This document shows positions 20,163-31,858 of a stretch of 64,000 bases of DNA, piece by piece. The stretch covers positions 5,084,001-5,148,000 of the forward strand of contig CP053418.1 in NCBI GenBank assembly GCA_013127575.1, written 5' to 3'. Below the pieces are notes generated by a model. It saw only the letters and a program-made list of their open reading frames with translations, was not told the origin of the DNA and made no database searches. The stretch comes from Ramlibacter terrae. GTDB taxonomy: Bacteria > Pseudomonadota > Gammaproteobacteria > Burkholderiales > Burkholderiaceae_C. Positions within the stretch are counted from its first letter, which is position 1. Each line of letters begins with the position of its first letter. The position numbers were made by a program, and so were the translations under genes.

Positions 20163-20637
20163 ATGAGCGGACTCACCCATTTCGATGCGCAGGGGCAGGC
20201 GCACATGGTAGACGTTGCGGCGAAGCCGGCGACGCACCGCGTGGCGATCGCCCGCGGCCGGATCGAAATGTTAGCGGACACCTTCGCCCTCATCCGGGGC
20301 GGGAGCGTAAAGAAGGGCGACGTGCTCGGCATTGCCCGGATCGCCGGCATCCGGGCGCCAAGAAGACCAGCGACCTGATCCCGCTGTGCCACCCGCTGGC
20401 GCTGACGCGCGTGGCGGTGGACTTCGCGCTGGACGCGGCCCATCCGGCCGTGGTCTGTACCGCGACCGTGGAAACCGTCGGTCCGACCGGCGTCGAGATG
20501 GAAGCGCTGACGGCCGTGAACATCGCCCTGCTGACGATCTACGACATGTGCAAGGCCGTCGACCGCGGCATGACGATCCGTGACGTGCAACTGGTGGAGA
20601 AGCACGGGGGAAGTCGGGCAGCTACGTGGCCGGCTAG
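20163..20637 (+). CDS. moaC: Cyclic pyranopterin monophosphate synthase
   Basis: About 158 residues, normal for MoaC, which acts with MoaA in the first step of molybdenum-cofactor synthesis. The family motifs are present: [32 protein letters not shown], and [27 protein letters not shown]. Breaks lie at about 20350 (CCGG for CCAGG) and 20612 (one base short in the GGGGG run of HGGKSG). The TAG stop lies inside CTAG at 20634-20637, which also supplies the stop of the convergent gene. Confidence 0.93.
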
Positions 20638-22176
20638 CGCATGATCGGCAGCTTCTGCGCCTGCCGCCACTTCGCGTAGTCCTCCGGAAACGCGGCGCGG
20701 TAGCGGGCCGGTGCAGCACCGCTTCGTCGAAGCGACCGAGCATCGTCGCGCTTTCGATCATGCGTTCGATCACGCGCGGCTCGGGCGAGTAGTGCAGCAT
20801 GCGTTCGGCGAGCACGTCCATCTCGCTCGCGTTCTCGCGCGTGACGTACGCGAGCGTGAGGTCGGCGAAACCGGCCGGCCCCGAAAACAGCCACGAGCGG
20901 CGCGCGTGGGCCTGCGCATCGTCGGCCCGGGCCGCCCGGCGGTCTTCGGGCGCGAGATAGACTGGCTCACCCGCGTGTAGTCCCACGCGGCGTACGCGAG
21001 CACCGGCACCAGCAGCACGCCGAGCGCGACGCCGGGGACATCGAGGCGGCGCTCGCTTTGCATCCCGTCGTCCAGCAGCCAGCCCAGCGCCGCGCCGAAC
21101 GCGATCTGGAAAGGCCCGTACCAGAGCGGGTACTCGAGCATCGCGTGCACCAGCATCAGCACGATCCACGCCCATGCGAGCTGGCGCACCGGCTGGTCCT
21201 CGCGCCACGGCTGCGCGCGCCACATCCACAGCAGGCCGATCACGCAGACGGCGAGCGCCGCCGGCACGCCGAGTTCGACGGCGAGGTGCAGCGGCAGGTT
21301 GTGCGCGTTGTCCAGGATCTCGCAGAAGCGCGCGCCGGGATACAGCGAGAGGAAGTGCGCGAAATCGAGCTCGCCCCAGCCCCAGCCCGCCAGCGGCTTC
21401 TGCGCGATGAGGTGCAGCACGTTCGACCAGAGGACCGTGCGGCTCACGCACCCGGTGTCGGCCAACATGCGCTTCAGGAGCGTGCGGTCCGGTTGCGTGC
21501 CTTGCAGCGCCTCGAGCAACAGGGGAAGCACCCAGACGGCGGCCGGGTAGGCGACGCCGGCCGCCGCGGCCAGCGTGAGCCGCCAGCGTCGCTCCGGACC
21601 TTTCCACAGCGCCGCCAGCGCGACCAGCAGCACGCCTTGCAGCATCGCGGTGCGCGAGGCCGACGCGGCGCTGCCGATCGCAAGCAGCACGATCAGCAAC
21701 ACGGCGGCGGGCCGCGGCAGCCGCAAGGGCGCCCACAGCAGCACCGCGGCGCCCAGCCAGCAGAACGACGCGAACTGGTTCGGCTGGCGCAGGTTGGCGT
21801 AGGCCTCGCCCAGCTGGCCGGCGCTCACAAAGGGCACGAAAGGGGCCGCCCCGCCGAAGTACTGCAGCAGCGCCATGGCCACGCTCACGCAGGCCGCGGC
21901 CAGCAAGCCGGCCTGCAGCGCCGATGCAATGCGCGCGTGCTGCGCGAAGCCGGCCGCCAGCAGCATCACCGCCAGTCCCGCCGCGAGCATCGCCAGCTCG
22001 GGCCGCACCGGGTGCCACCGGGCGCCCCACAGCACGAGGCCGGCGGCCAGCCACGCCGGGCCGCGCGGGATGCGCACGCCCGCCGGCGCCGCCAGCAGCG
22101 AGAGCGCGAGGGCGCAGGCGGCGCTGACCATCCGGGGCACCACGGAGGGCGAGGGACCGGGGGCGAAGGGGTTCAC
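20634..22176 (-). CDS. PglL/Wzy-like O-oligosaccharyltransferase or O-antigen ligase
   Basis: About 515 residues with around 11 membrane helices. The motifs are typical of PglL-type O-oligosaccharyltransferases: [28 protein letters not shown] and a large-loop [19 protein letters not shown]. This family transfers undecaprenyl-linked glycans to proteins (often pilin) or to lipid A. The C-terminal tail is soluble and helical ([16 protein letters not shown]). Breaks lie at about 20948 (CCAG for CCAGG) and 20712 (CCGG for CCTGG). It starts at GTG 22176. The pilin gene 16 kb away is a possible acceptor, an inference only. Confidence 0.78.
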
Positions 22177-22362
22177 CAGGGGCAGGACGGCCAGCGCAGC
22201 GGCGGGCGAGGGCCGCGGGCGCGTTCGATGTCGGAGTTGCGTTTCGCACAGCGCACCGAGCTTATCCGCACCGGGCGTCCGACCCGCGGCTGCGGCGCGG
22301 GGCCGGACGGCACGCCGCGGCGGAGAAGTCGCACGGCCCCGCTGCTACAGTCCCACGGGTCC

Positions 22363-23497
22363 ATGCGAGTCCTTCACGTGATCACTGCGCTCAGCCGGGC
22401 GGCGCCGAGCGGATGCTGCTGAAGCTGCTCGGGGCGCCGGCGCTGGCCGGCTTCGAGCAACGCGTGGTCGCGATGCTGCCGGGCGGGCCCATGGCCGCGC
22501 CGATACGGGCTGCCGGCGCGCATGTCGACGAGCTCGATTTCTGGGCGGGCTGCCACCGCTCACCGGCGCGATGGGCTTGGCGCGCATCGCCCGCCGATTC
22601 GATCCCGACCTCGTGCAAGGCTGGCTGTACCACGGCAATCTCGGCGCTTCGCTGGCGCGCGCCGCGCTGGGCCGCCGCGTGCCGCTGGTGTGGGGCATCC
22701 GCCAGTCGCTGCCCACGCTGCAAGGCGAGAACGTCTTCGCCCGCATCGGCATCGCGCTGAACCGCATGGGCTCATCGCGGCCCGACCGCGTGCTGTTCAA
22801 CTCGCGCACTTCGCTCGAACAGCATCGCGAACGCGGCTTCTCGGTGCGCCGGGCCGCCTACCTGCCGAACGGTTTCGACATCGACGGTTTCGTGCCGGAC
22901 GCCGAGGCGCGTGCCCGCCGGCGCGCGGAATGGAACATCGCCGAGGGCAGCGTGGCGTTCGGCCTGTTCGCGCGCTTCCACCCGGTGAAGGACCACGCCG
23001 GCTTCCTGCAGGCCGCGCGGCGCGTGCACGATGCGCGGCCCGGCACCTGCTTCGTGCTGGCCGGCACCGGCATCGACGCCGAGAACAGCGTGCTCGCGCG
23101 GGCCATCGCCGAAGCCGGCCTGCAGGGGCAGGTCCGGCTGCTCGGCGAACGCCGCGACATCGCCGACCTGCTGCCCGCGCTGGACGGGTACGTGTCGTCC
23201 TCCACCCGCGAGGCCTTCTCCAACTCCATCGGCGAGGCCATGAGCTGCGCCTTGCCGTGCGTGGTGACCGACGTCGGCGACTCGCGCGCCGTGGTCGCCG
23301 ACACGGCGCGCGTGGTGCCTCCCGGCGACCCGGCCGCGATGGCGGACGCGATGATCGCGCTGGTCGACCTCGGCGCGCAGGGACGCGCGGAGCTCGGCGC
23401 GCGCGCCAGGCAGCGGGTGGTGGACGAGTTCGGCCTGGACGTGGTCGCGGGCCGCTATGCGGCGCTGTACCGCGAGCTCGCGGCGGGAAAGGCCTGA
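22363..23497 (+). CDS. Glycosyltransferase, GT4-type
   Basis: About 379 residues with a GT-B fold. The N-terminal start is MRVLHVITALSLGGAERML, the acceptor-side glycine loop. The C-terminal donor site has STREAFSNSIGEAMSCALPCV (E-x7-E type), followed by TDVGDSR. It probably adds a hexose from a nucleotide sugar to a lipid-linked oligosaccharide. Breaks lie at about 22393 (CCGG for CCTGG) and 22543 (CTGG for CCTGG). It opens a three-gene plus-strand unit with asnB and a methyltransferase. Confidence 0.85.
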
Positions 23498-23499
23498 CC

Positions 23500-25450
23500 A
23501 TGTGCGGCATCGCCGGCTTCTTCGCCCCTCGCCGCTCGCGGCGGAGGCGCCCCGGTGGGCCCGCGCCATGGGCGACCGCCTGCAGCACCGCGGGCCGGAC
23601 GGCCGTGACGAGTGGCTCGACGCCGGCGCAGGCATCGCGCTGGCGCATCGCCGGCTGGCGATCGTCGACCTCTCGGAAGCGGGCCACCAGCCGATGCCCA
23701 GCGCCGACGGCCGCTGGATGCTGGCCTTCAACGGCGAGATCTACAACCACGCCGCCCTGCGCCGGCAACTCGAGACGGAAGGCAGGGCGCCGGCATGGCG
23801 CGGCCACTCCGACACCGAGACGCTGCTCGCCGCGATCGTGGCTGGGGTGTGGAAACCGCGATCGGCCGCACCGTGGGCATGTTCGCGATCGCCCTGTGGG
23901 ACCGCGAGCAGCGCGCCTTGACGCTGGTGCGCGACCGGCTCGGCGAGAAGCCGCTCTACTACGGGCTGCAGGGAGGCGTGCTGCTGTTCGGCTCGGAGCT
24001 CAAGGCCCTGCAGGCGCACCCCAACTACCGCGCGGACATCGATCCCGACGCGCTCTCCTTGTTGCTGCGCTTCGGCTACGTGCCCGCGCCCCTGGTCGAT
24101 CCACCGCGGCATCCGCAAGCTGCCGCCGGGCACCCTGCTGCGCATCGCGCGTCCTTCCGACGCCGACGCTGCGCCGGTGGCGTACTGGTCGGCGCGCCAG
24201 CTCGCCATCGACGGCGCCCACGACCCACTGGCGCTCGGCGACGGCGAGTCGGTGGACACGCTCGACCGGCTGCTGCGCGAGTCGATCGCGGGCCAGCGCA
24301 TGGCCGACGTGCCGCTCGGGGCCTTCCTTTCCGGCGGGATCGATTCGACGGCGACGGTCGCCGTGATGCAGGCGCTGTCGTCCACGCCCGTGCGCACGTT
24401 CACGATCGGCTCGCCGGACACGGCGCTCGACGAGTCCGCCGAGGCCCGCGCGGTTGCGCGCCATCTCGGCACGCAGCACACCGAGCTGACCGTCACGCCG
24501 GACGACGCGCTGCGCGTCATCCCGAAGCTGCCGGGGATGTACTGCGAACCGTTCGCCGACGCGTCGCAGATCCCGACCTTCCTCGTCAGCCAGATGGCGC
24601 GGCGCGATGTCACCGTGTCCTTGTCCGGCGATGCCGGCGACGAGCTGTTTGGCGGCTACGACCGCTATCGCTGGGGCCAGCGCATCGCCGGCGTGCCGCG
24701 CGCGCTGCGGCGCGTGGCGGGCGCGGCCCTCGACAGCCTGCCGGCCGAGGCCTGGAGCGCGCTGATGGCGCCCGCGAGCCGGTGGCTGCCGGCGGAATTG
24801 CGCGACGGCGCAGGCCGGCCCGACCGCTTGCGCAAGCTGGCGGGCGTCCTCGGCGCGACGAGCGACGACGCGGTCTACCAGGACATCGTCGGGTTCTGGC
24901 CCGCGGGCGGCACGCCGGTGCGCGGCGCGCGCGAGCCGGCCAGCGTGTTCACCGAAGCACCGCCGCCGTTGCAGGACTTCGAGCAGCGCATGATGCTGCT
25001 CGACCTGCGCAGCTACCTGCCCGACGACATCCTGGTGAAGGTCGATCGCGCAGCCATGGCGACGTCGCTCGAAACGCGCGTGCCGCTGCTGGACCACCGG
25101 ATCGTGGAGTTCGCGCTGCGGCTGCCGCTGCACCAGAAGATGCGCGACGGCCGGGGCAAGTGGATCCTGCGGCAACTGGTGGATCGCTACGTGCCGCGGG
25201 CGCTGATGGAGCGGCCGAAGAAGGGCTTCGGCATCCCGATCCACGCGTGGCTGCGCGGGCCGCTGCGCGAGTGGGCGGAGGGCCTGCTGGCCGAGGACCG
25301 GCTGCGGCGCTCCGGCTTGATGGACCCCGCACCGGTGCGGCGCCTCTGGGCGCAGCACGGCGGGACACAACGATTGGGGGTACCGGCTGTGGCCGGTGCT
25401 GATGTTCGAGGCCTGGCGCGAGGCGGGCTCGTCGATGGGAAAGAGCAACC

Positions 25451-25461
<11 letters not shown>
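23500..25461 (+). CDS. asnB: Asparagine synthase-type glutamine amidotransferase
   Basis: About 655 residues. Cys2 of MCGIAGFF is the class II glutaminase nucleophile; [23 protein letters not shown] and FNGEIYNH follow. The synthetase half has the PP-loop [14 protein letters not shown] and [15 protein letters not shown]. In glycan clusters such enzymes usually amidate a sugar carboxylate rather than make free asparagine (inference). Breaks lie at about 23527 (C-run one short), 23848 (CTGG), 24095 (one extra C before CCTGG) and 25365 (two bases of a CA repeat). The restored end [14 protein letters not shown] runs to 25461, overlapping the next gene by 11 bases. Confidence 0.87.
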
Positions 25462-26299
<838 letters not shown>

Positions 26300-26303
<4 letters not shown>

Positions 26304-27620
26304 GCGGCGGACAGCCGCCGCCGCAGGGCGAGCCAGGCCACCGCCGTCGCGGCGGCGTACATCAGGGCCGTGGCGACCATGAGCGCGGGTGCCCCCAGCA
26401 GCGGCACCAGCGCGGCACTGGCGGCGAGCTTCACGGCCGGGTTGGTGACCGCGACGAGCGCGAGCGCGTGGCGCGCGCCGGTCGCGGCCAGCGCGCTGAC
26501 GAGGGCGGTGCCGGCCGGGAAGAACGGCATCTGCAGCATGCCGTAGCGCAGCAGGGTGACGCACTGCGCGCGGTCCGCGGCGTTGAAGCTGCCGCGTTCG
26601 AACACCAGCGCCACCAGCAGGTCGGCGGCAGCGGCGACCACGAGGGCCAGCAACGTTCCCACGATCCCCATCGCCAATGCCCAGCGGTGCGCGGCATGGC
26701 GCGTGGCATCCGGGGAGTGCACGGCCAGCTTCGACAACAGCGGCAGCCCGCTGCGCTGCAGCGCCAGGCCCGCCAGGCCCTGCAGTCCCAGCACCAGGCG
26801 GTTGGTGTAGCTGAGCGCCGCGACGGTGCCCTGCTCCATCCGCGCCGCGAAGAACGAATCGATCAGCGGAAACAGTGCGAACAGCGCCTGCGCGCCGAGC
26901 AGCAGCAAGGCGGCTTCCGAGAACCCTTTCCAGTGCTCGCTGTGCAGGCCGAGCCGCGGCCCGGGCAATTCTCCGGCGCGCCGCAGGATCCAGGCCATGG
27001 CCGGGGCCTGCACCGCGAAGCCGGCGCTCGTGCCCCAGAACAGCACCGGGCCGGGCACCAGCAGCACGAGCAGCAGCAGGACGAGCGGCGGCAGGCCTTC
27101 GAGCAAGGCCAGGACATGGCGGCCGGCGGCCACCAGCCACGCGGAAAGGAGCGCGCCGACGATCCCGACCGACACCATCGGCGCCAGCCACATCGCGCCC
27201 GCGGCGGCCTGCGCAGCGGCCGGCGGGCCAAAGCCGGCCAGCTTGCTGCCCGCCACCGCGTGCATCACCCACCATGCGGCCGGCCCGAGGATCAGCGCCA
27301 GCACGCAGGCCCACGCGAGCAGTTCACCGCGAAACCGGCGTGCGGCGTCCGCGTCGCTCGCGCGCAAGCGGGCTTCCGTCGGCGCGATGAGCAGGCTCAG
27401 GAGCGAGAGGGCCACCGTGACGGGCCAGCTCGCGAGGTTGAGGAGGAAATAGTAGGCGTCGACGGCGGGGCCGGTCCCGAACCGCCAGGCGATCGCCGCG
27501 TCCTGTCCAAGCCGCGCGAGGCTGGCCACCGCCGTGAACACGGCGACCGCGCCCATGCCCCGCACCAGCGCACCGTCGAGGGCTCGCTGCTCGCTGCCGC
27601 GCCCCCGGAGCCATGGTCAT
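26300..27620 (-). CDS. MurJ/MviN-like lipid flippase
   Basis: About 440 residues with 12-14 hydrophobic helices. LARLGQDAAIAWRFGTGPAVDAYYFLL near the N-terminus and SFFAARMEQGTVAALSYTNRLVLG in the middle are MurJ-like signatures. In this setting it more likely flips a lipid-linked glycan repeat unit than lipid II, although the role is inferred from location. ATG at 27620 overlaps the upstream stop (ATGA) but needs a frame change near 27600; GTG at 27565 is an alternative, unbroken start. The rest of the frame is continuous. Confidence 0.8.
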
Positions 27621-28601
27621 GCCTTGGCGCGGGGCCCGTGCAGCTGGGAGCCGCGCGAAGCAGGCTCGGCGGCCGGGTAGAACAGCCGCTTGAGCTCGCG
27701 CCGGCCGCGGGTCACGGTGTCGAGCACCAGTCCCGCGAACAGGCTGCCCATGGAGATGATCGCCAGGCCGGTCGCCAGCACCGCGGTCGGCAGCCGTTGC
27801 ACTGGCCCGTGGCGAGATAGTCGCTCACCACCTGCCAGCCGAAGGCCAGCGAGAAGCCGGGGAAGAACCCGCTCACCAGGCTGAAGAACTGCAGCGGGCG
27901 CTCTTCCTTCACAGGTGCACGATCAGCTGGAGGATGCGCGTGCCGTCGCGCAGCGTGCGCAGCTTGCTGGCCGAGCCGGCCGGCCGCTCTGGTAAGGCGC
28001 CTCCAGTTCCGCGAGCGGCAGCCGGAGCTCCAGCGCGTGCACGGTGAGTTCCGTCTCGATCTCGAAGCCCGTCGACAGCACCGGGAAGGACTTGACCAGC
28101 CGGCGCGAGAGCGCGCGGTAGCCGGAGAGCATGTCGCCCAGCCGGTTGCCGAAGATGTGGGCGACGAGGCCGGTGAGCATGCGGTTGCCGAACACGTGCC
28201 CGGGCCGGAAGGCGGCGTCGTGCGTGGGCACCACCGGCGCAGTTCACCATGTCGAGGCCGTTCTCGAGCAGGTGCGCCACCAGCCTCGGCGCGCTCGCCG
28301 CGTCGTACGTGTCGTCGCCGTCGACCAGCAGGTACACGTCGGCTTCGACGTCCGCGAACATGCGGCGCACGACATTGCCCTTGCCCTTGAGCGGCTCGCT
28401 CCGCACGATGGCGCCCGACCGGCGGGCGACTTCGGCGGTGTCGTCGGTGGAGGCGTTGTCGTAGACGTAGATGGCCGCGTCCGGCAGGTGCGCGCGGAAA
28501 CCGGCGACCACCGCGGCGATCGCGGCCGACTCGTTGTGGCAGGGAACCAGCACGGCGACGCTCGCGCGCCGCGCTTCGATGGCTATTTCATTCAGGTTCA
28601 C
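27617..28601 (-). CDS. Membrane-anchored family 2 glycosyltransferase (DPM1/GtrB-like)
   Basis: About 330 residues. The GT-A domain begins SVAVLVPCHNESAAIAAVV and carries the DxD motif in LLVDGDDTYDA; FRPGHVFGNRMLTGLV and MLSGYRALSRR are typical of dolichyl-phosphate-mannose-synthase-like enzymes. Two C-terminal hydrophobic helices (ATGLAIISMGSLFAGLVLD) anchor it in the membrane. It probably makes a polyprenyl-phosphate-linked sugar. Breaks lie at about 28238 (CCGG for CCAGGG), 27985, 27909 (CCTG for CCTGG) and 27802 (CCAG for CCAGG). Without correction this would look like three small genes. Confidence 0.82.
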
Positions 28602-29770
28602 GAGGCCTCCGCCACGAGTTGGTGGAACACGTCATCGTATTGCGCGACGCAGCGCTCCGGGACCACAAGGCATGCGCCCGCTCCGCGCGTTCGGCACGCG
28701 CCGCCGGTAGCCGCCGTCCGCGAGCGTAGCGCGCAACGCCTGGTCCCATCCGGCCGGTCGTCGCCTGCGCGCGGCACGGGGTGCGACCGGATCAGGTCGG
28801 CAGCTTCCGGGCACGCGCTCGCGACCTCGTCCGTCGACAGGATGCCCGCGCCACAGCACAGCGCCTCCTGCACGACGAGCGGCATGCCTTCGCCGGAACT
28901 CGGCAGGATCAGCAGGTCGGCCGCGCGGTAGTACTGCGGCAGGCGGTCGTGTTCGACGCGGCCCGCGACGTGGACGTTCGCCGGCGGCTGTTGCGGCTGC
29001 TCCGGGCCCGAGCCCACCAGCACCCATTGCACGTGCGGGAAGCGCTGCGCTAGGGCGAGGACGCGGTGCAGGCCTTTCTTGCGGACGAAACGCCCGACGA
29101 ACAGCACGACGGGCGCGCCCGGCGGCAATCCGAGCGCGGCGCGAATGGACGCGCGCTCGCCGTCGGCGACGGGCGTGAACCGATGCACGTCGACGCCGTT
29201 GAAGATCAGTTGCGCGCGCGGCGACCTTTCGCGTCCGAAGAACTCCAGCACGTTGCGGCTGATGAAGACCGTGCGCGCCACCGGGGGAAAGAGCAGGGTT
29301 CCGAGCAGGCGTGCGCCGCATTCGTAGACGGCGGTGAATGCGCGGCTCCCGAGCCCGAGGGCGCCCATGTGCTGGGTGACCACGACGGGCCGGCGCCGCA
29401 ACTTCGCCAGCAGGATCGCGACGATGCTGGAGCCATAGAGGTGCTCGTGCACGTGGACGATCTGTGCGCGGCCGATCTCGCGCCACAGGCGCGGCAACGC
29501 CGCCGGCGTCCACAGGGGGTACGGCAGTTGCGTGAGCCGTTCCACGATGTTGCTGGTCTTGACCGCGACGAGCTCGAGAGCCGCGCCATCGCGGCGCGGC
29601 ACGGGGTCCGTCGCGCTGGAAAACCAGCAGATCCGGAAGCCGCGCGCCAGCATTCCGTCGACCAGTTGCTCCGCCACCTTCTCGAGACCGCCGCCGTGCG
29701 CGGGAAAGAAGTGCGTGACGGTCACGACCCGCAACGGCGGCCGCCGCCCGGCGCCTGGCTCGGGGATCAC
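28598..29770 (-). CDS. Glycosyltransferase, GT4-type
   Basis: About 391 residues. TVTHFFPAHGGGLEKVAEQL is the N-terminal glycine loop, HVHEHLYGSSIVAI follows, and VVLFVGRFVRKKGLHRVLA marks the start of the donor-binding domain. PSSGEGMPLVVQEALCCG is the E-x7-E motif. GTG at 29770 overlaps the upstream TGA. The final 60 residues contain three one-base losses that sum to a full codon, so the end frame is the same as the start. One is CCGG for CCTGG at about 28757, another CCCGG for CCTGGG near 28675. The ending is QYDDVFHQLVAEAS. Confidence 0.83.
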   Translation of the reverse strand: MIPEPGAGRRPPLRVVTVTHFFPAHGGGLEKVAEQLVDGMLARGFRICWFSSATDPVPRRDGAALELVAVKTSNIVERLTQLPYPLWTPAALPRLWREIGRAQIVHVHEHLYGSSIVAILLAKLRRRPVVVTQHMGALGLGSRAFTAVYECGARLLGTLLFPPVARTVFISRNVLEFFGRERSPRAQLIFNGVDVHRFTPVADGERASIRAALGLPPGAPVVLFVGRFVRKKGLHRVLALAQRFPHVQWVLVGSGPEQPQQPPANVHVAGRVEHDRLPQYYRAADLLILPSSGEGMPLVVQEALCCGAGILSTDEVASACPEAADLIRSHPVPRAGDDRPDGTRRCALRSRTAATGGACRTRGAGACLVVPERCVAQYDDVFHQLVAEAS

Positions 29771-30884
29771 GCGGGCACCTCCCGGACGCCCAGCACGCGC
29801 GCGTACCGCTCCACGGCCTGCTCCTCGCTGAAGGCCTCCGCGCGCACGCGGACGGCGGGCGGCGATGGATCGTCGAGCGCCGCGGCCATGGCAGCCGCGA
29901 GCGCCGCCACGTCGCCCACCGGCACCAGAGCGCCCCAGCGGCCGTCCTCCAGCACTTCGCGCGGCCCGCTCGGGCAATCGGTGCTGACCACGCGGGCCCC
30001 GCAGGCCATGGCCTGGATCAGGACGCCCGGCAAGCCTTCAAAACGGGAGGAGAGGACGAACAGGCTGGCCGCCGTCATGGATGCGAACGGGTTCGCATCG
30101 AACCCGGGCAGGGCCACGTCGTCGGCCACGCCGCATTCCGCGGCCAGCGCCACCAGCATCTGCCGCTCCTCCCCCTCTCCCGGGATCAGCAAGCGCGCAG
30201 CCCTTTCGCGGCGCAGCAGCGCGAAGGCGCGCACCAGCGTGCCGAAGTCCTTCTGCGGCACGAGCCGGCCGGCCGCGAGGATGACCGGCGGTCCACCCGC
30301 GCGCAGCCGGGGATGCGCCGGGGGGCCTGCGCCATCTCGCGCAGCCGGTCGTCGACCACGGGGTTGTAGATCGTGCAGAGACGGTCCGGCGCCAGCGGAA
30401 TGTGGCGCAGCATGTCGTGGGCCACGCCGTCGGAGACGGTCACCACCTTGTCGGCCCGGGGATAGGTGAGCCGCATCAGCGGCCGGAACACGCGGGTGCG
30501 CAGGTCGCGGTATTCGGAGAACAGCGAGGTCAGGTTGACCCGCTCGCTCAGCACCAGCCGCGCGCGCGAGCCGGCGAGCCGGTGCGCCAGCGCGGCGGCG
30601 ATGTTTGCATGGGTCATGGCGGACAGCACCGCGGTCGGCCGCCAGCCGCGCAGGTGCCGCACCAGCCGCGGCAACGCGTGCACGACGTCGGCTGCGCGCA
30701 AGTCGACGGTTTCCACGCGCGGGCTGACCTGGGCGAGGTAAGCGCCGCGGGCGGCGCCGAGCGCCAGCGCAACCTGCGCGCCGCGCGCCGCCAGGCCGTT
30801 CGCCACGGTCACGATCGATCGCTCCGCGCCGCCGCCGTCCAGCGACGGCAGGAAGATGGTGATGCGGGCCCGCTCCATGCTCAT
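29767..30884 (-). CDS. Glycosyltransferase, GT4-type
   Basis: About 373 residues. The start ITIFLPSLDGGGAERSIVTVANGL is characteristic of GT4 enzymes. The second domain begins VILAAGRLVPQKDFGTLVRAF, with SSRFEGLPGVLIQAMACG as the donor-site motif and VVSTDCPSGPREVL after it. This PSGPREIL-type ending is common in N-acetylgalactosamine- and galactose-transferring members, though the sugar here is not determined. One break lies at about 30310, where a C-run is one base short. ATG 30884 lies 4 bases after the upstream stop. Confidence 0.84.
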
Positions 30885-30888
30885 CGGA

Positions 30889-31858
30889 TCACTTCGCATC
30901 GTCCGCGCCACGGTAGTAGGCAAGGACTTCGCGCGCCGCCATGGGCGCCGCACGCGCGCGACCGATGAAGTAGAAGCCGCCCGCGGCATCGTGGGCCGCC
31001 ACGCGCCTGGCCAGCACCACGTCCAGCCACGTCAGCCACCCGAGCAGCAGGCGCACCGAGCCCTTGATGATCCGCCGCACGCCCAGCGACCGCGTCCACG
31101 AAAGGAAGAAGTACTCGACACTCCAGACCAGCACGCTCGCGGGGCCCGTGGCGATGCCGCTGTCGACTTCCTCGAACCCGCGGAACAGCCAGCGGTGGCC
31201 GGCATGGGTGAAGCGGGTGAAGTCGTACTCACCCATGTGAACCTGCTGCATGAAGGGCGTGGTCACGTAGACGAGTCCATCGGCGGCGAGCACGCGGCGC
31301 ATCTCGTCGACGCAGCGCTGGGGCTCCAGCACGTGCTCGAGGACCGCGATGCAGATCACGAGGTCGAACTGTTCGTCCGCAAACGGCAAGTCGGAGGCAT
31401 CGCAGACCACGGCCGCGCGGCCGGCCGGGGAGACGTCGGTCTCCATCCAGCGCGCGCCTTCGACAGCGGCGATCGCGCCGTATCCCGCGGTGCCGTCGCC
31501 GCAGCCCACGACCAGCACGCGGCGCCGGTGGCGGACGCTGCGCCAGCAACCTTGCCACCTGCTCCCGGCAGCGCGGCGCCGACACGTCACGGCTGGCCGA
31601 AGGCAGGAGGCGGCCGACCCGCACGGCCCAGCCCGCGGGCTCCTTGAAGGTCGTGCGGGCGTTGGCATGGAAGTCCTCCGCGCGGAACAGGCTGCGTTCC
31701 GGGTTCAGCAGCACGGGCACGCCGGCGATATCGGGAAAGAGGTGCGGCGCCGGCGCGGCGCAGCGCCAGGACGGCGCCCGGAACGACAGGGCCGCGTGGC
31801 AAACCGGACAGCGTAGCGCGAATGCGGGGGACGGGCCGTGAAGCAGGTCCGCGGTCAT
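30889..31858 (-). CDS. Methyltransferase with N-terminal zinc-ribbon-like segment
   Basis: About 324 residues. The first 50 residues hold a Trm112-like segment (LRCPVCHAALSFRAPSWRC, a C-x2-C pair plus a later C). The catalytic part has VLVVGCGDGTAGYGAI, METDVSPAG, and DLVICIAVLEHVLEPQRCVDEMRR, the class I SAM-methyltransferase core. A hydrophobic C-terminal region (IIKGSVRLLLGWLTWLDVVLA) may associate with the membrane. One break of two bases lies at about 31545 (CCGG for CCTGGG). The start ATG at 31858 overlaps the upstream TGA. The target is probably a glycan intermediate. Confidence 0.78.

Noticed and set aside
27617-28601. Three separate small genes between the flippase and the GT4 gene
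   Set aside because: The pieces join into one DPM1/GtrB-like enzyme with continuous family motifs.
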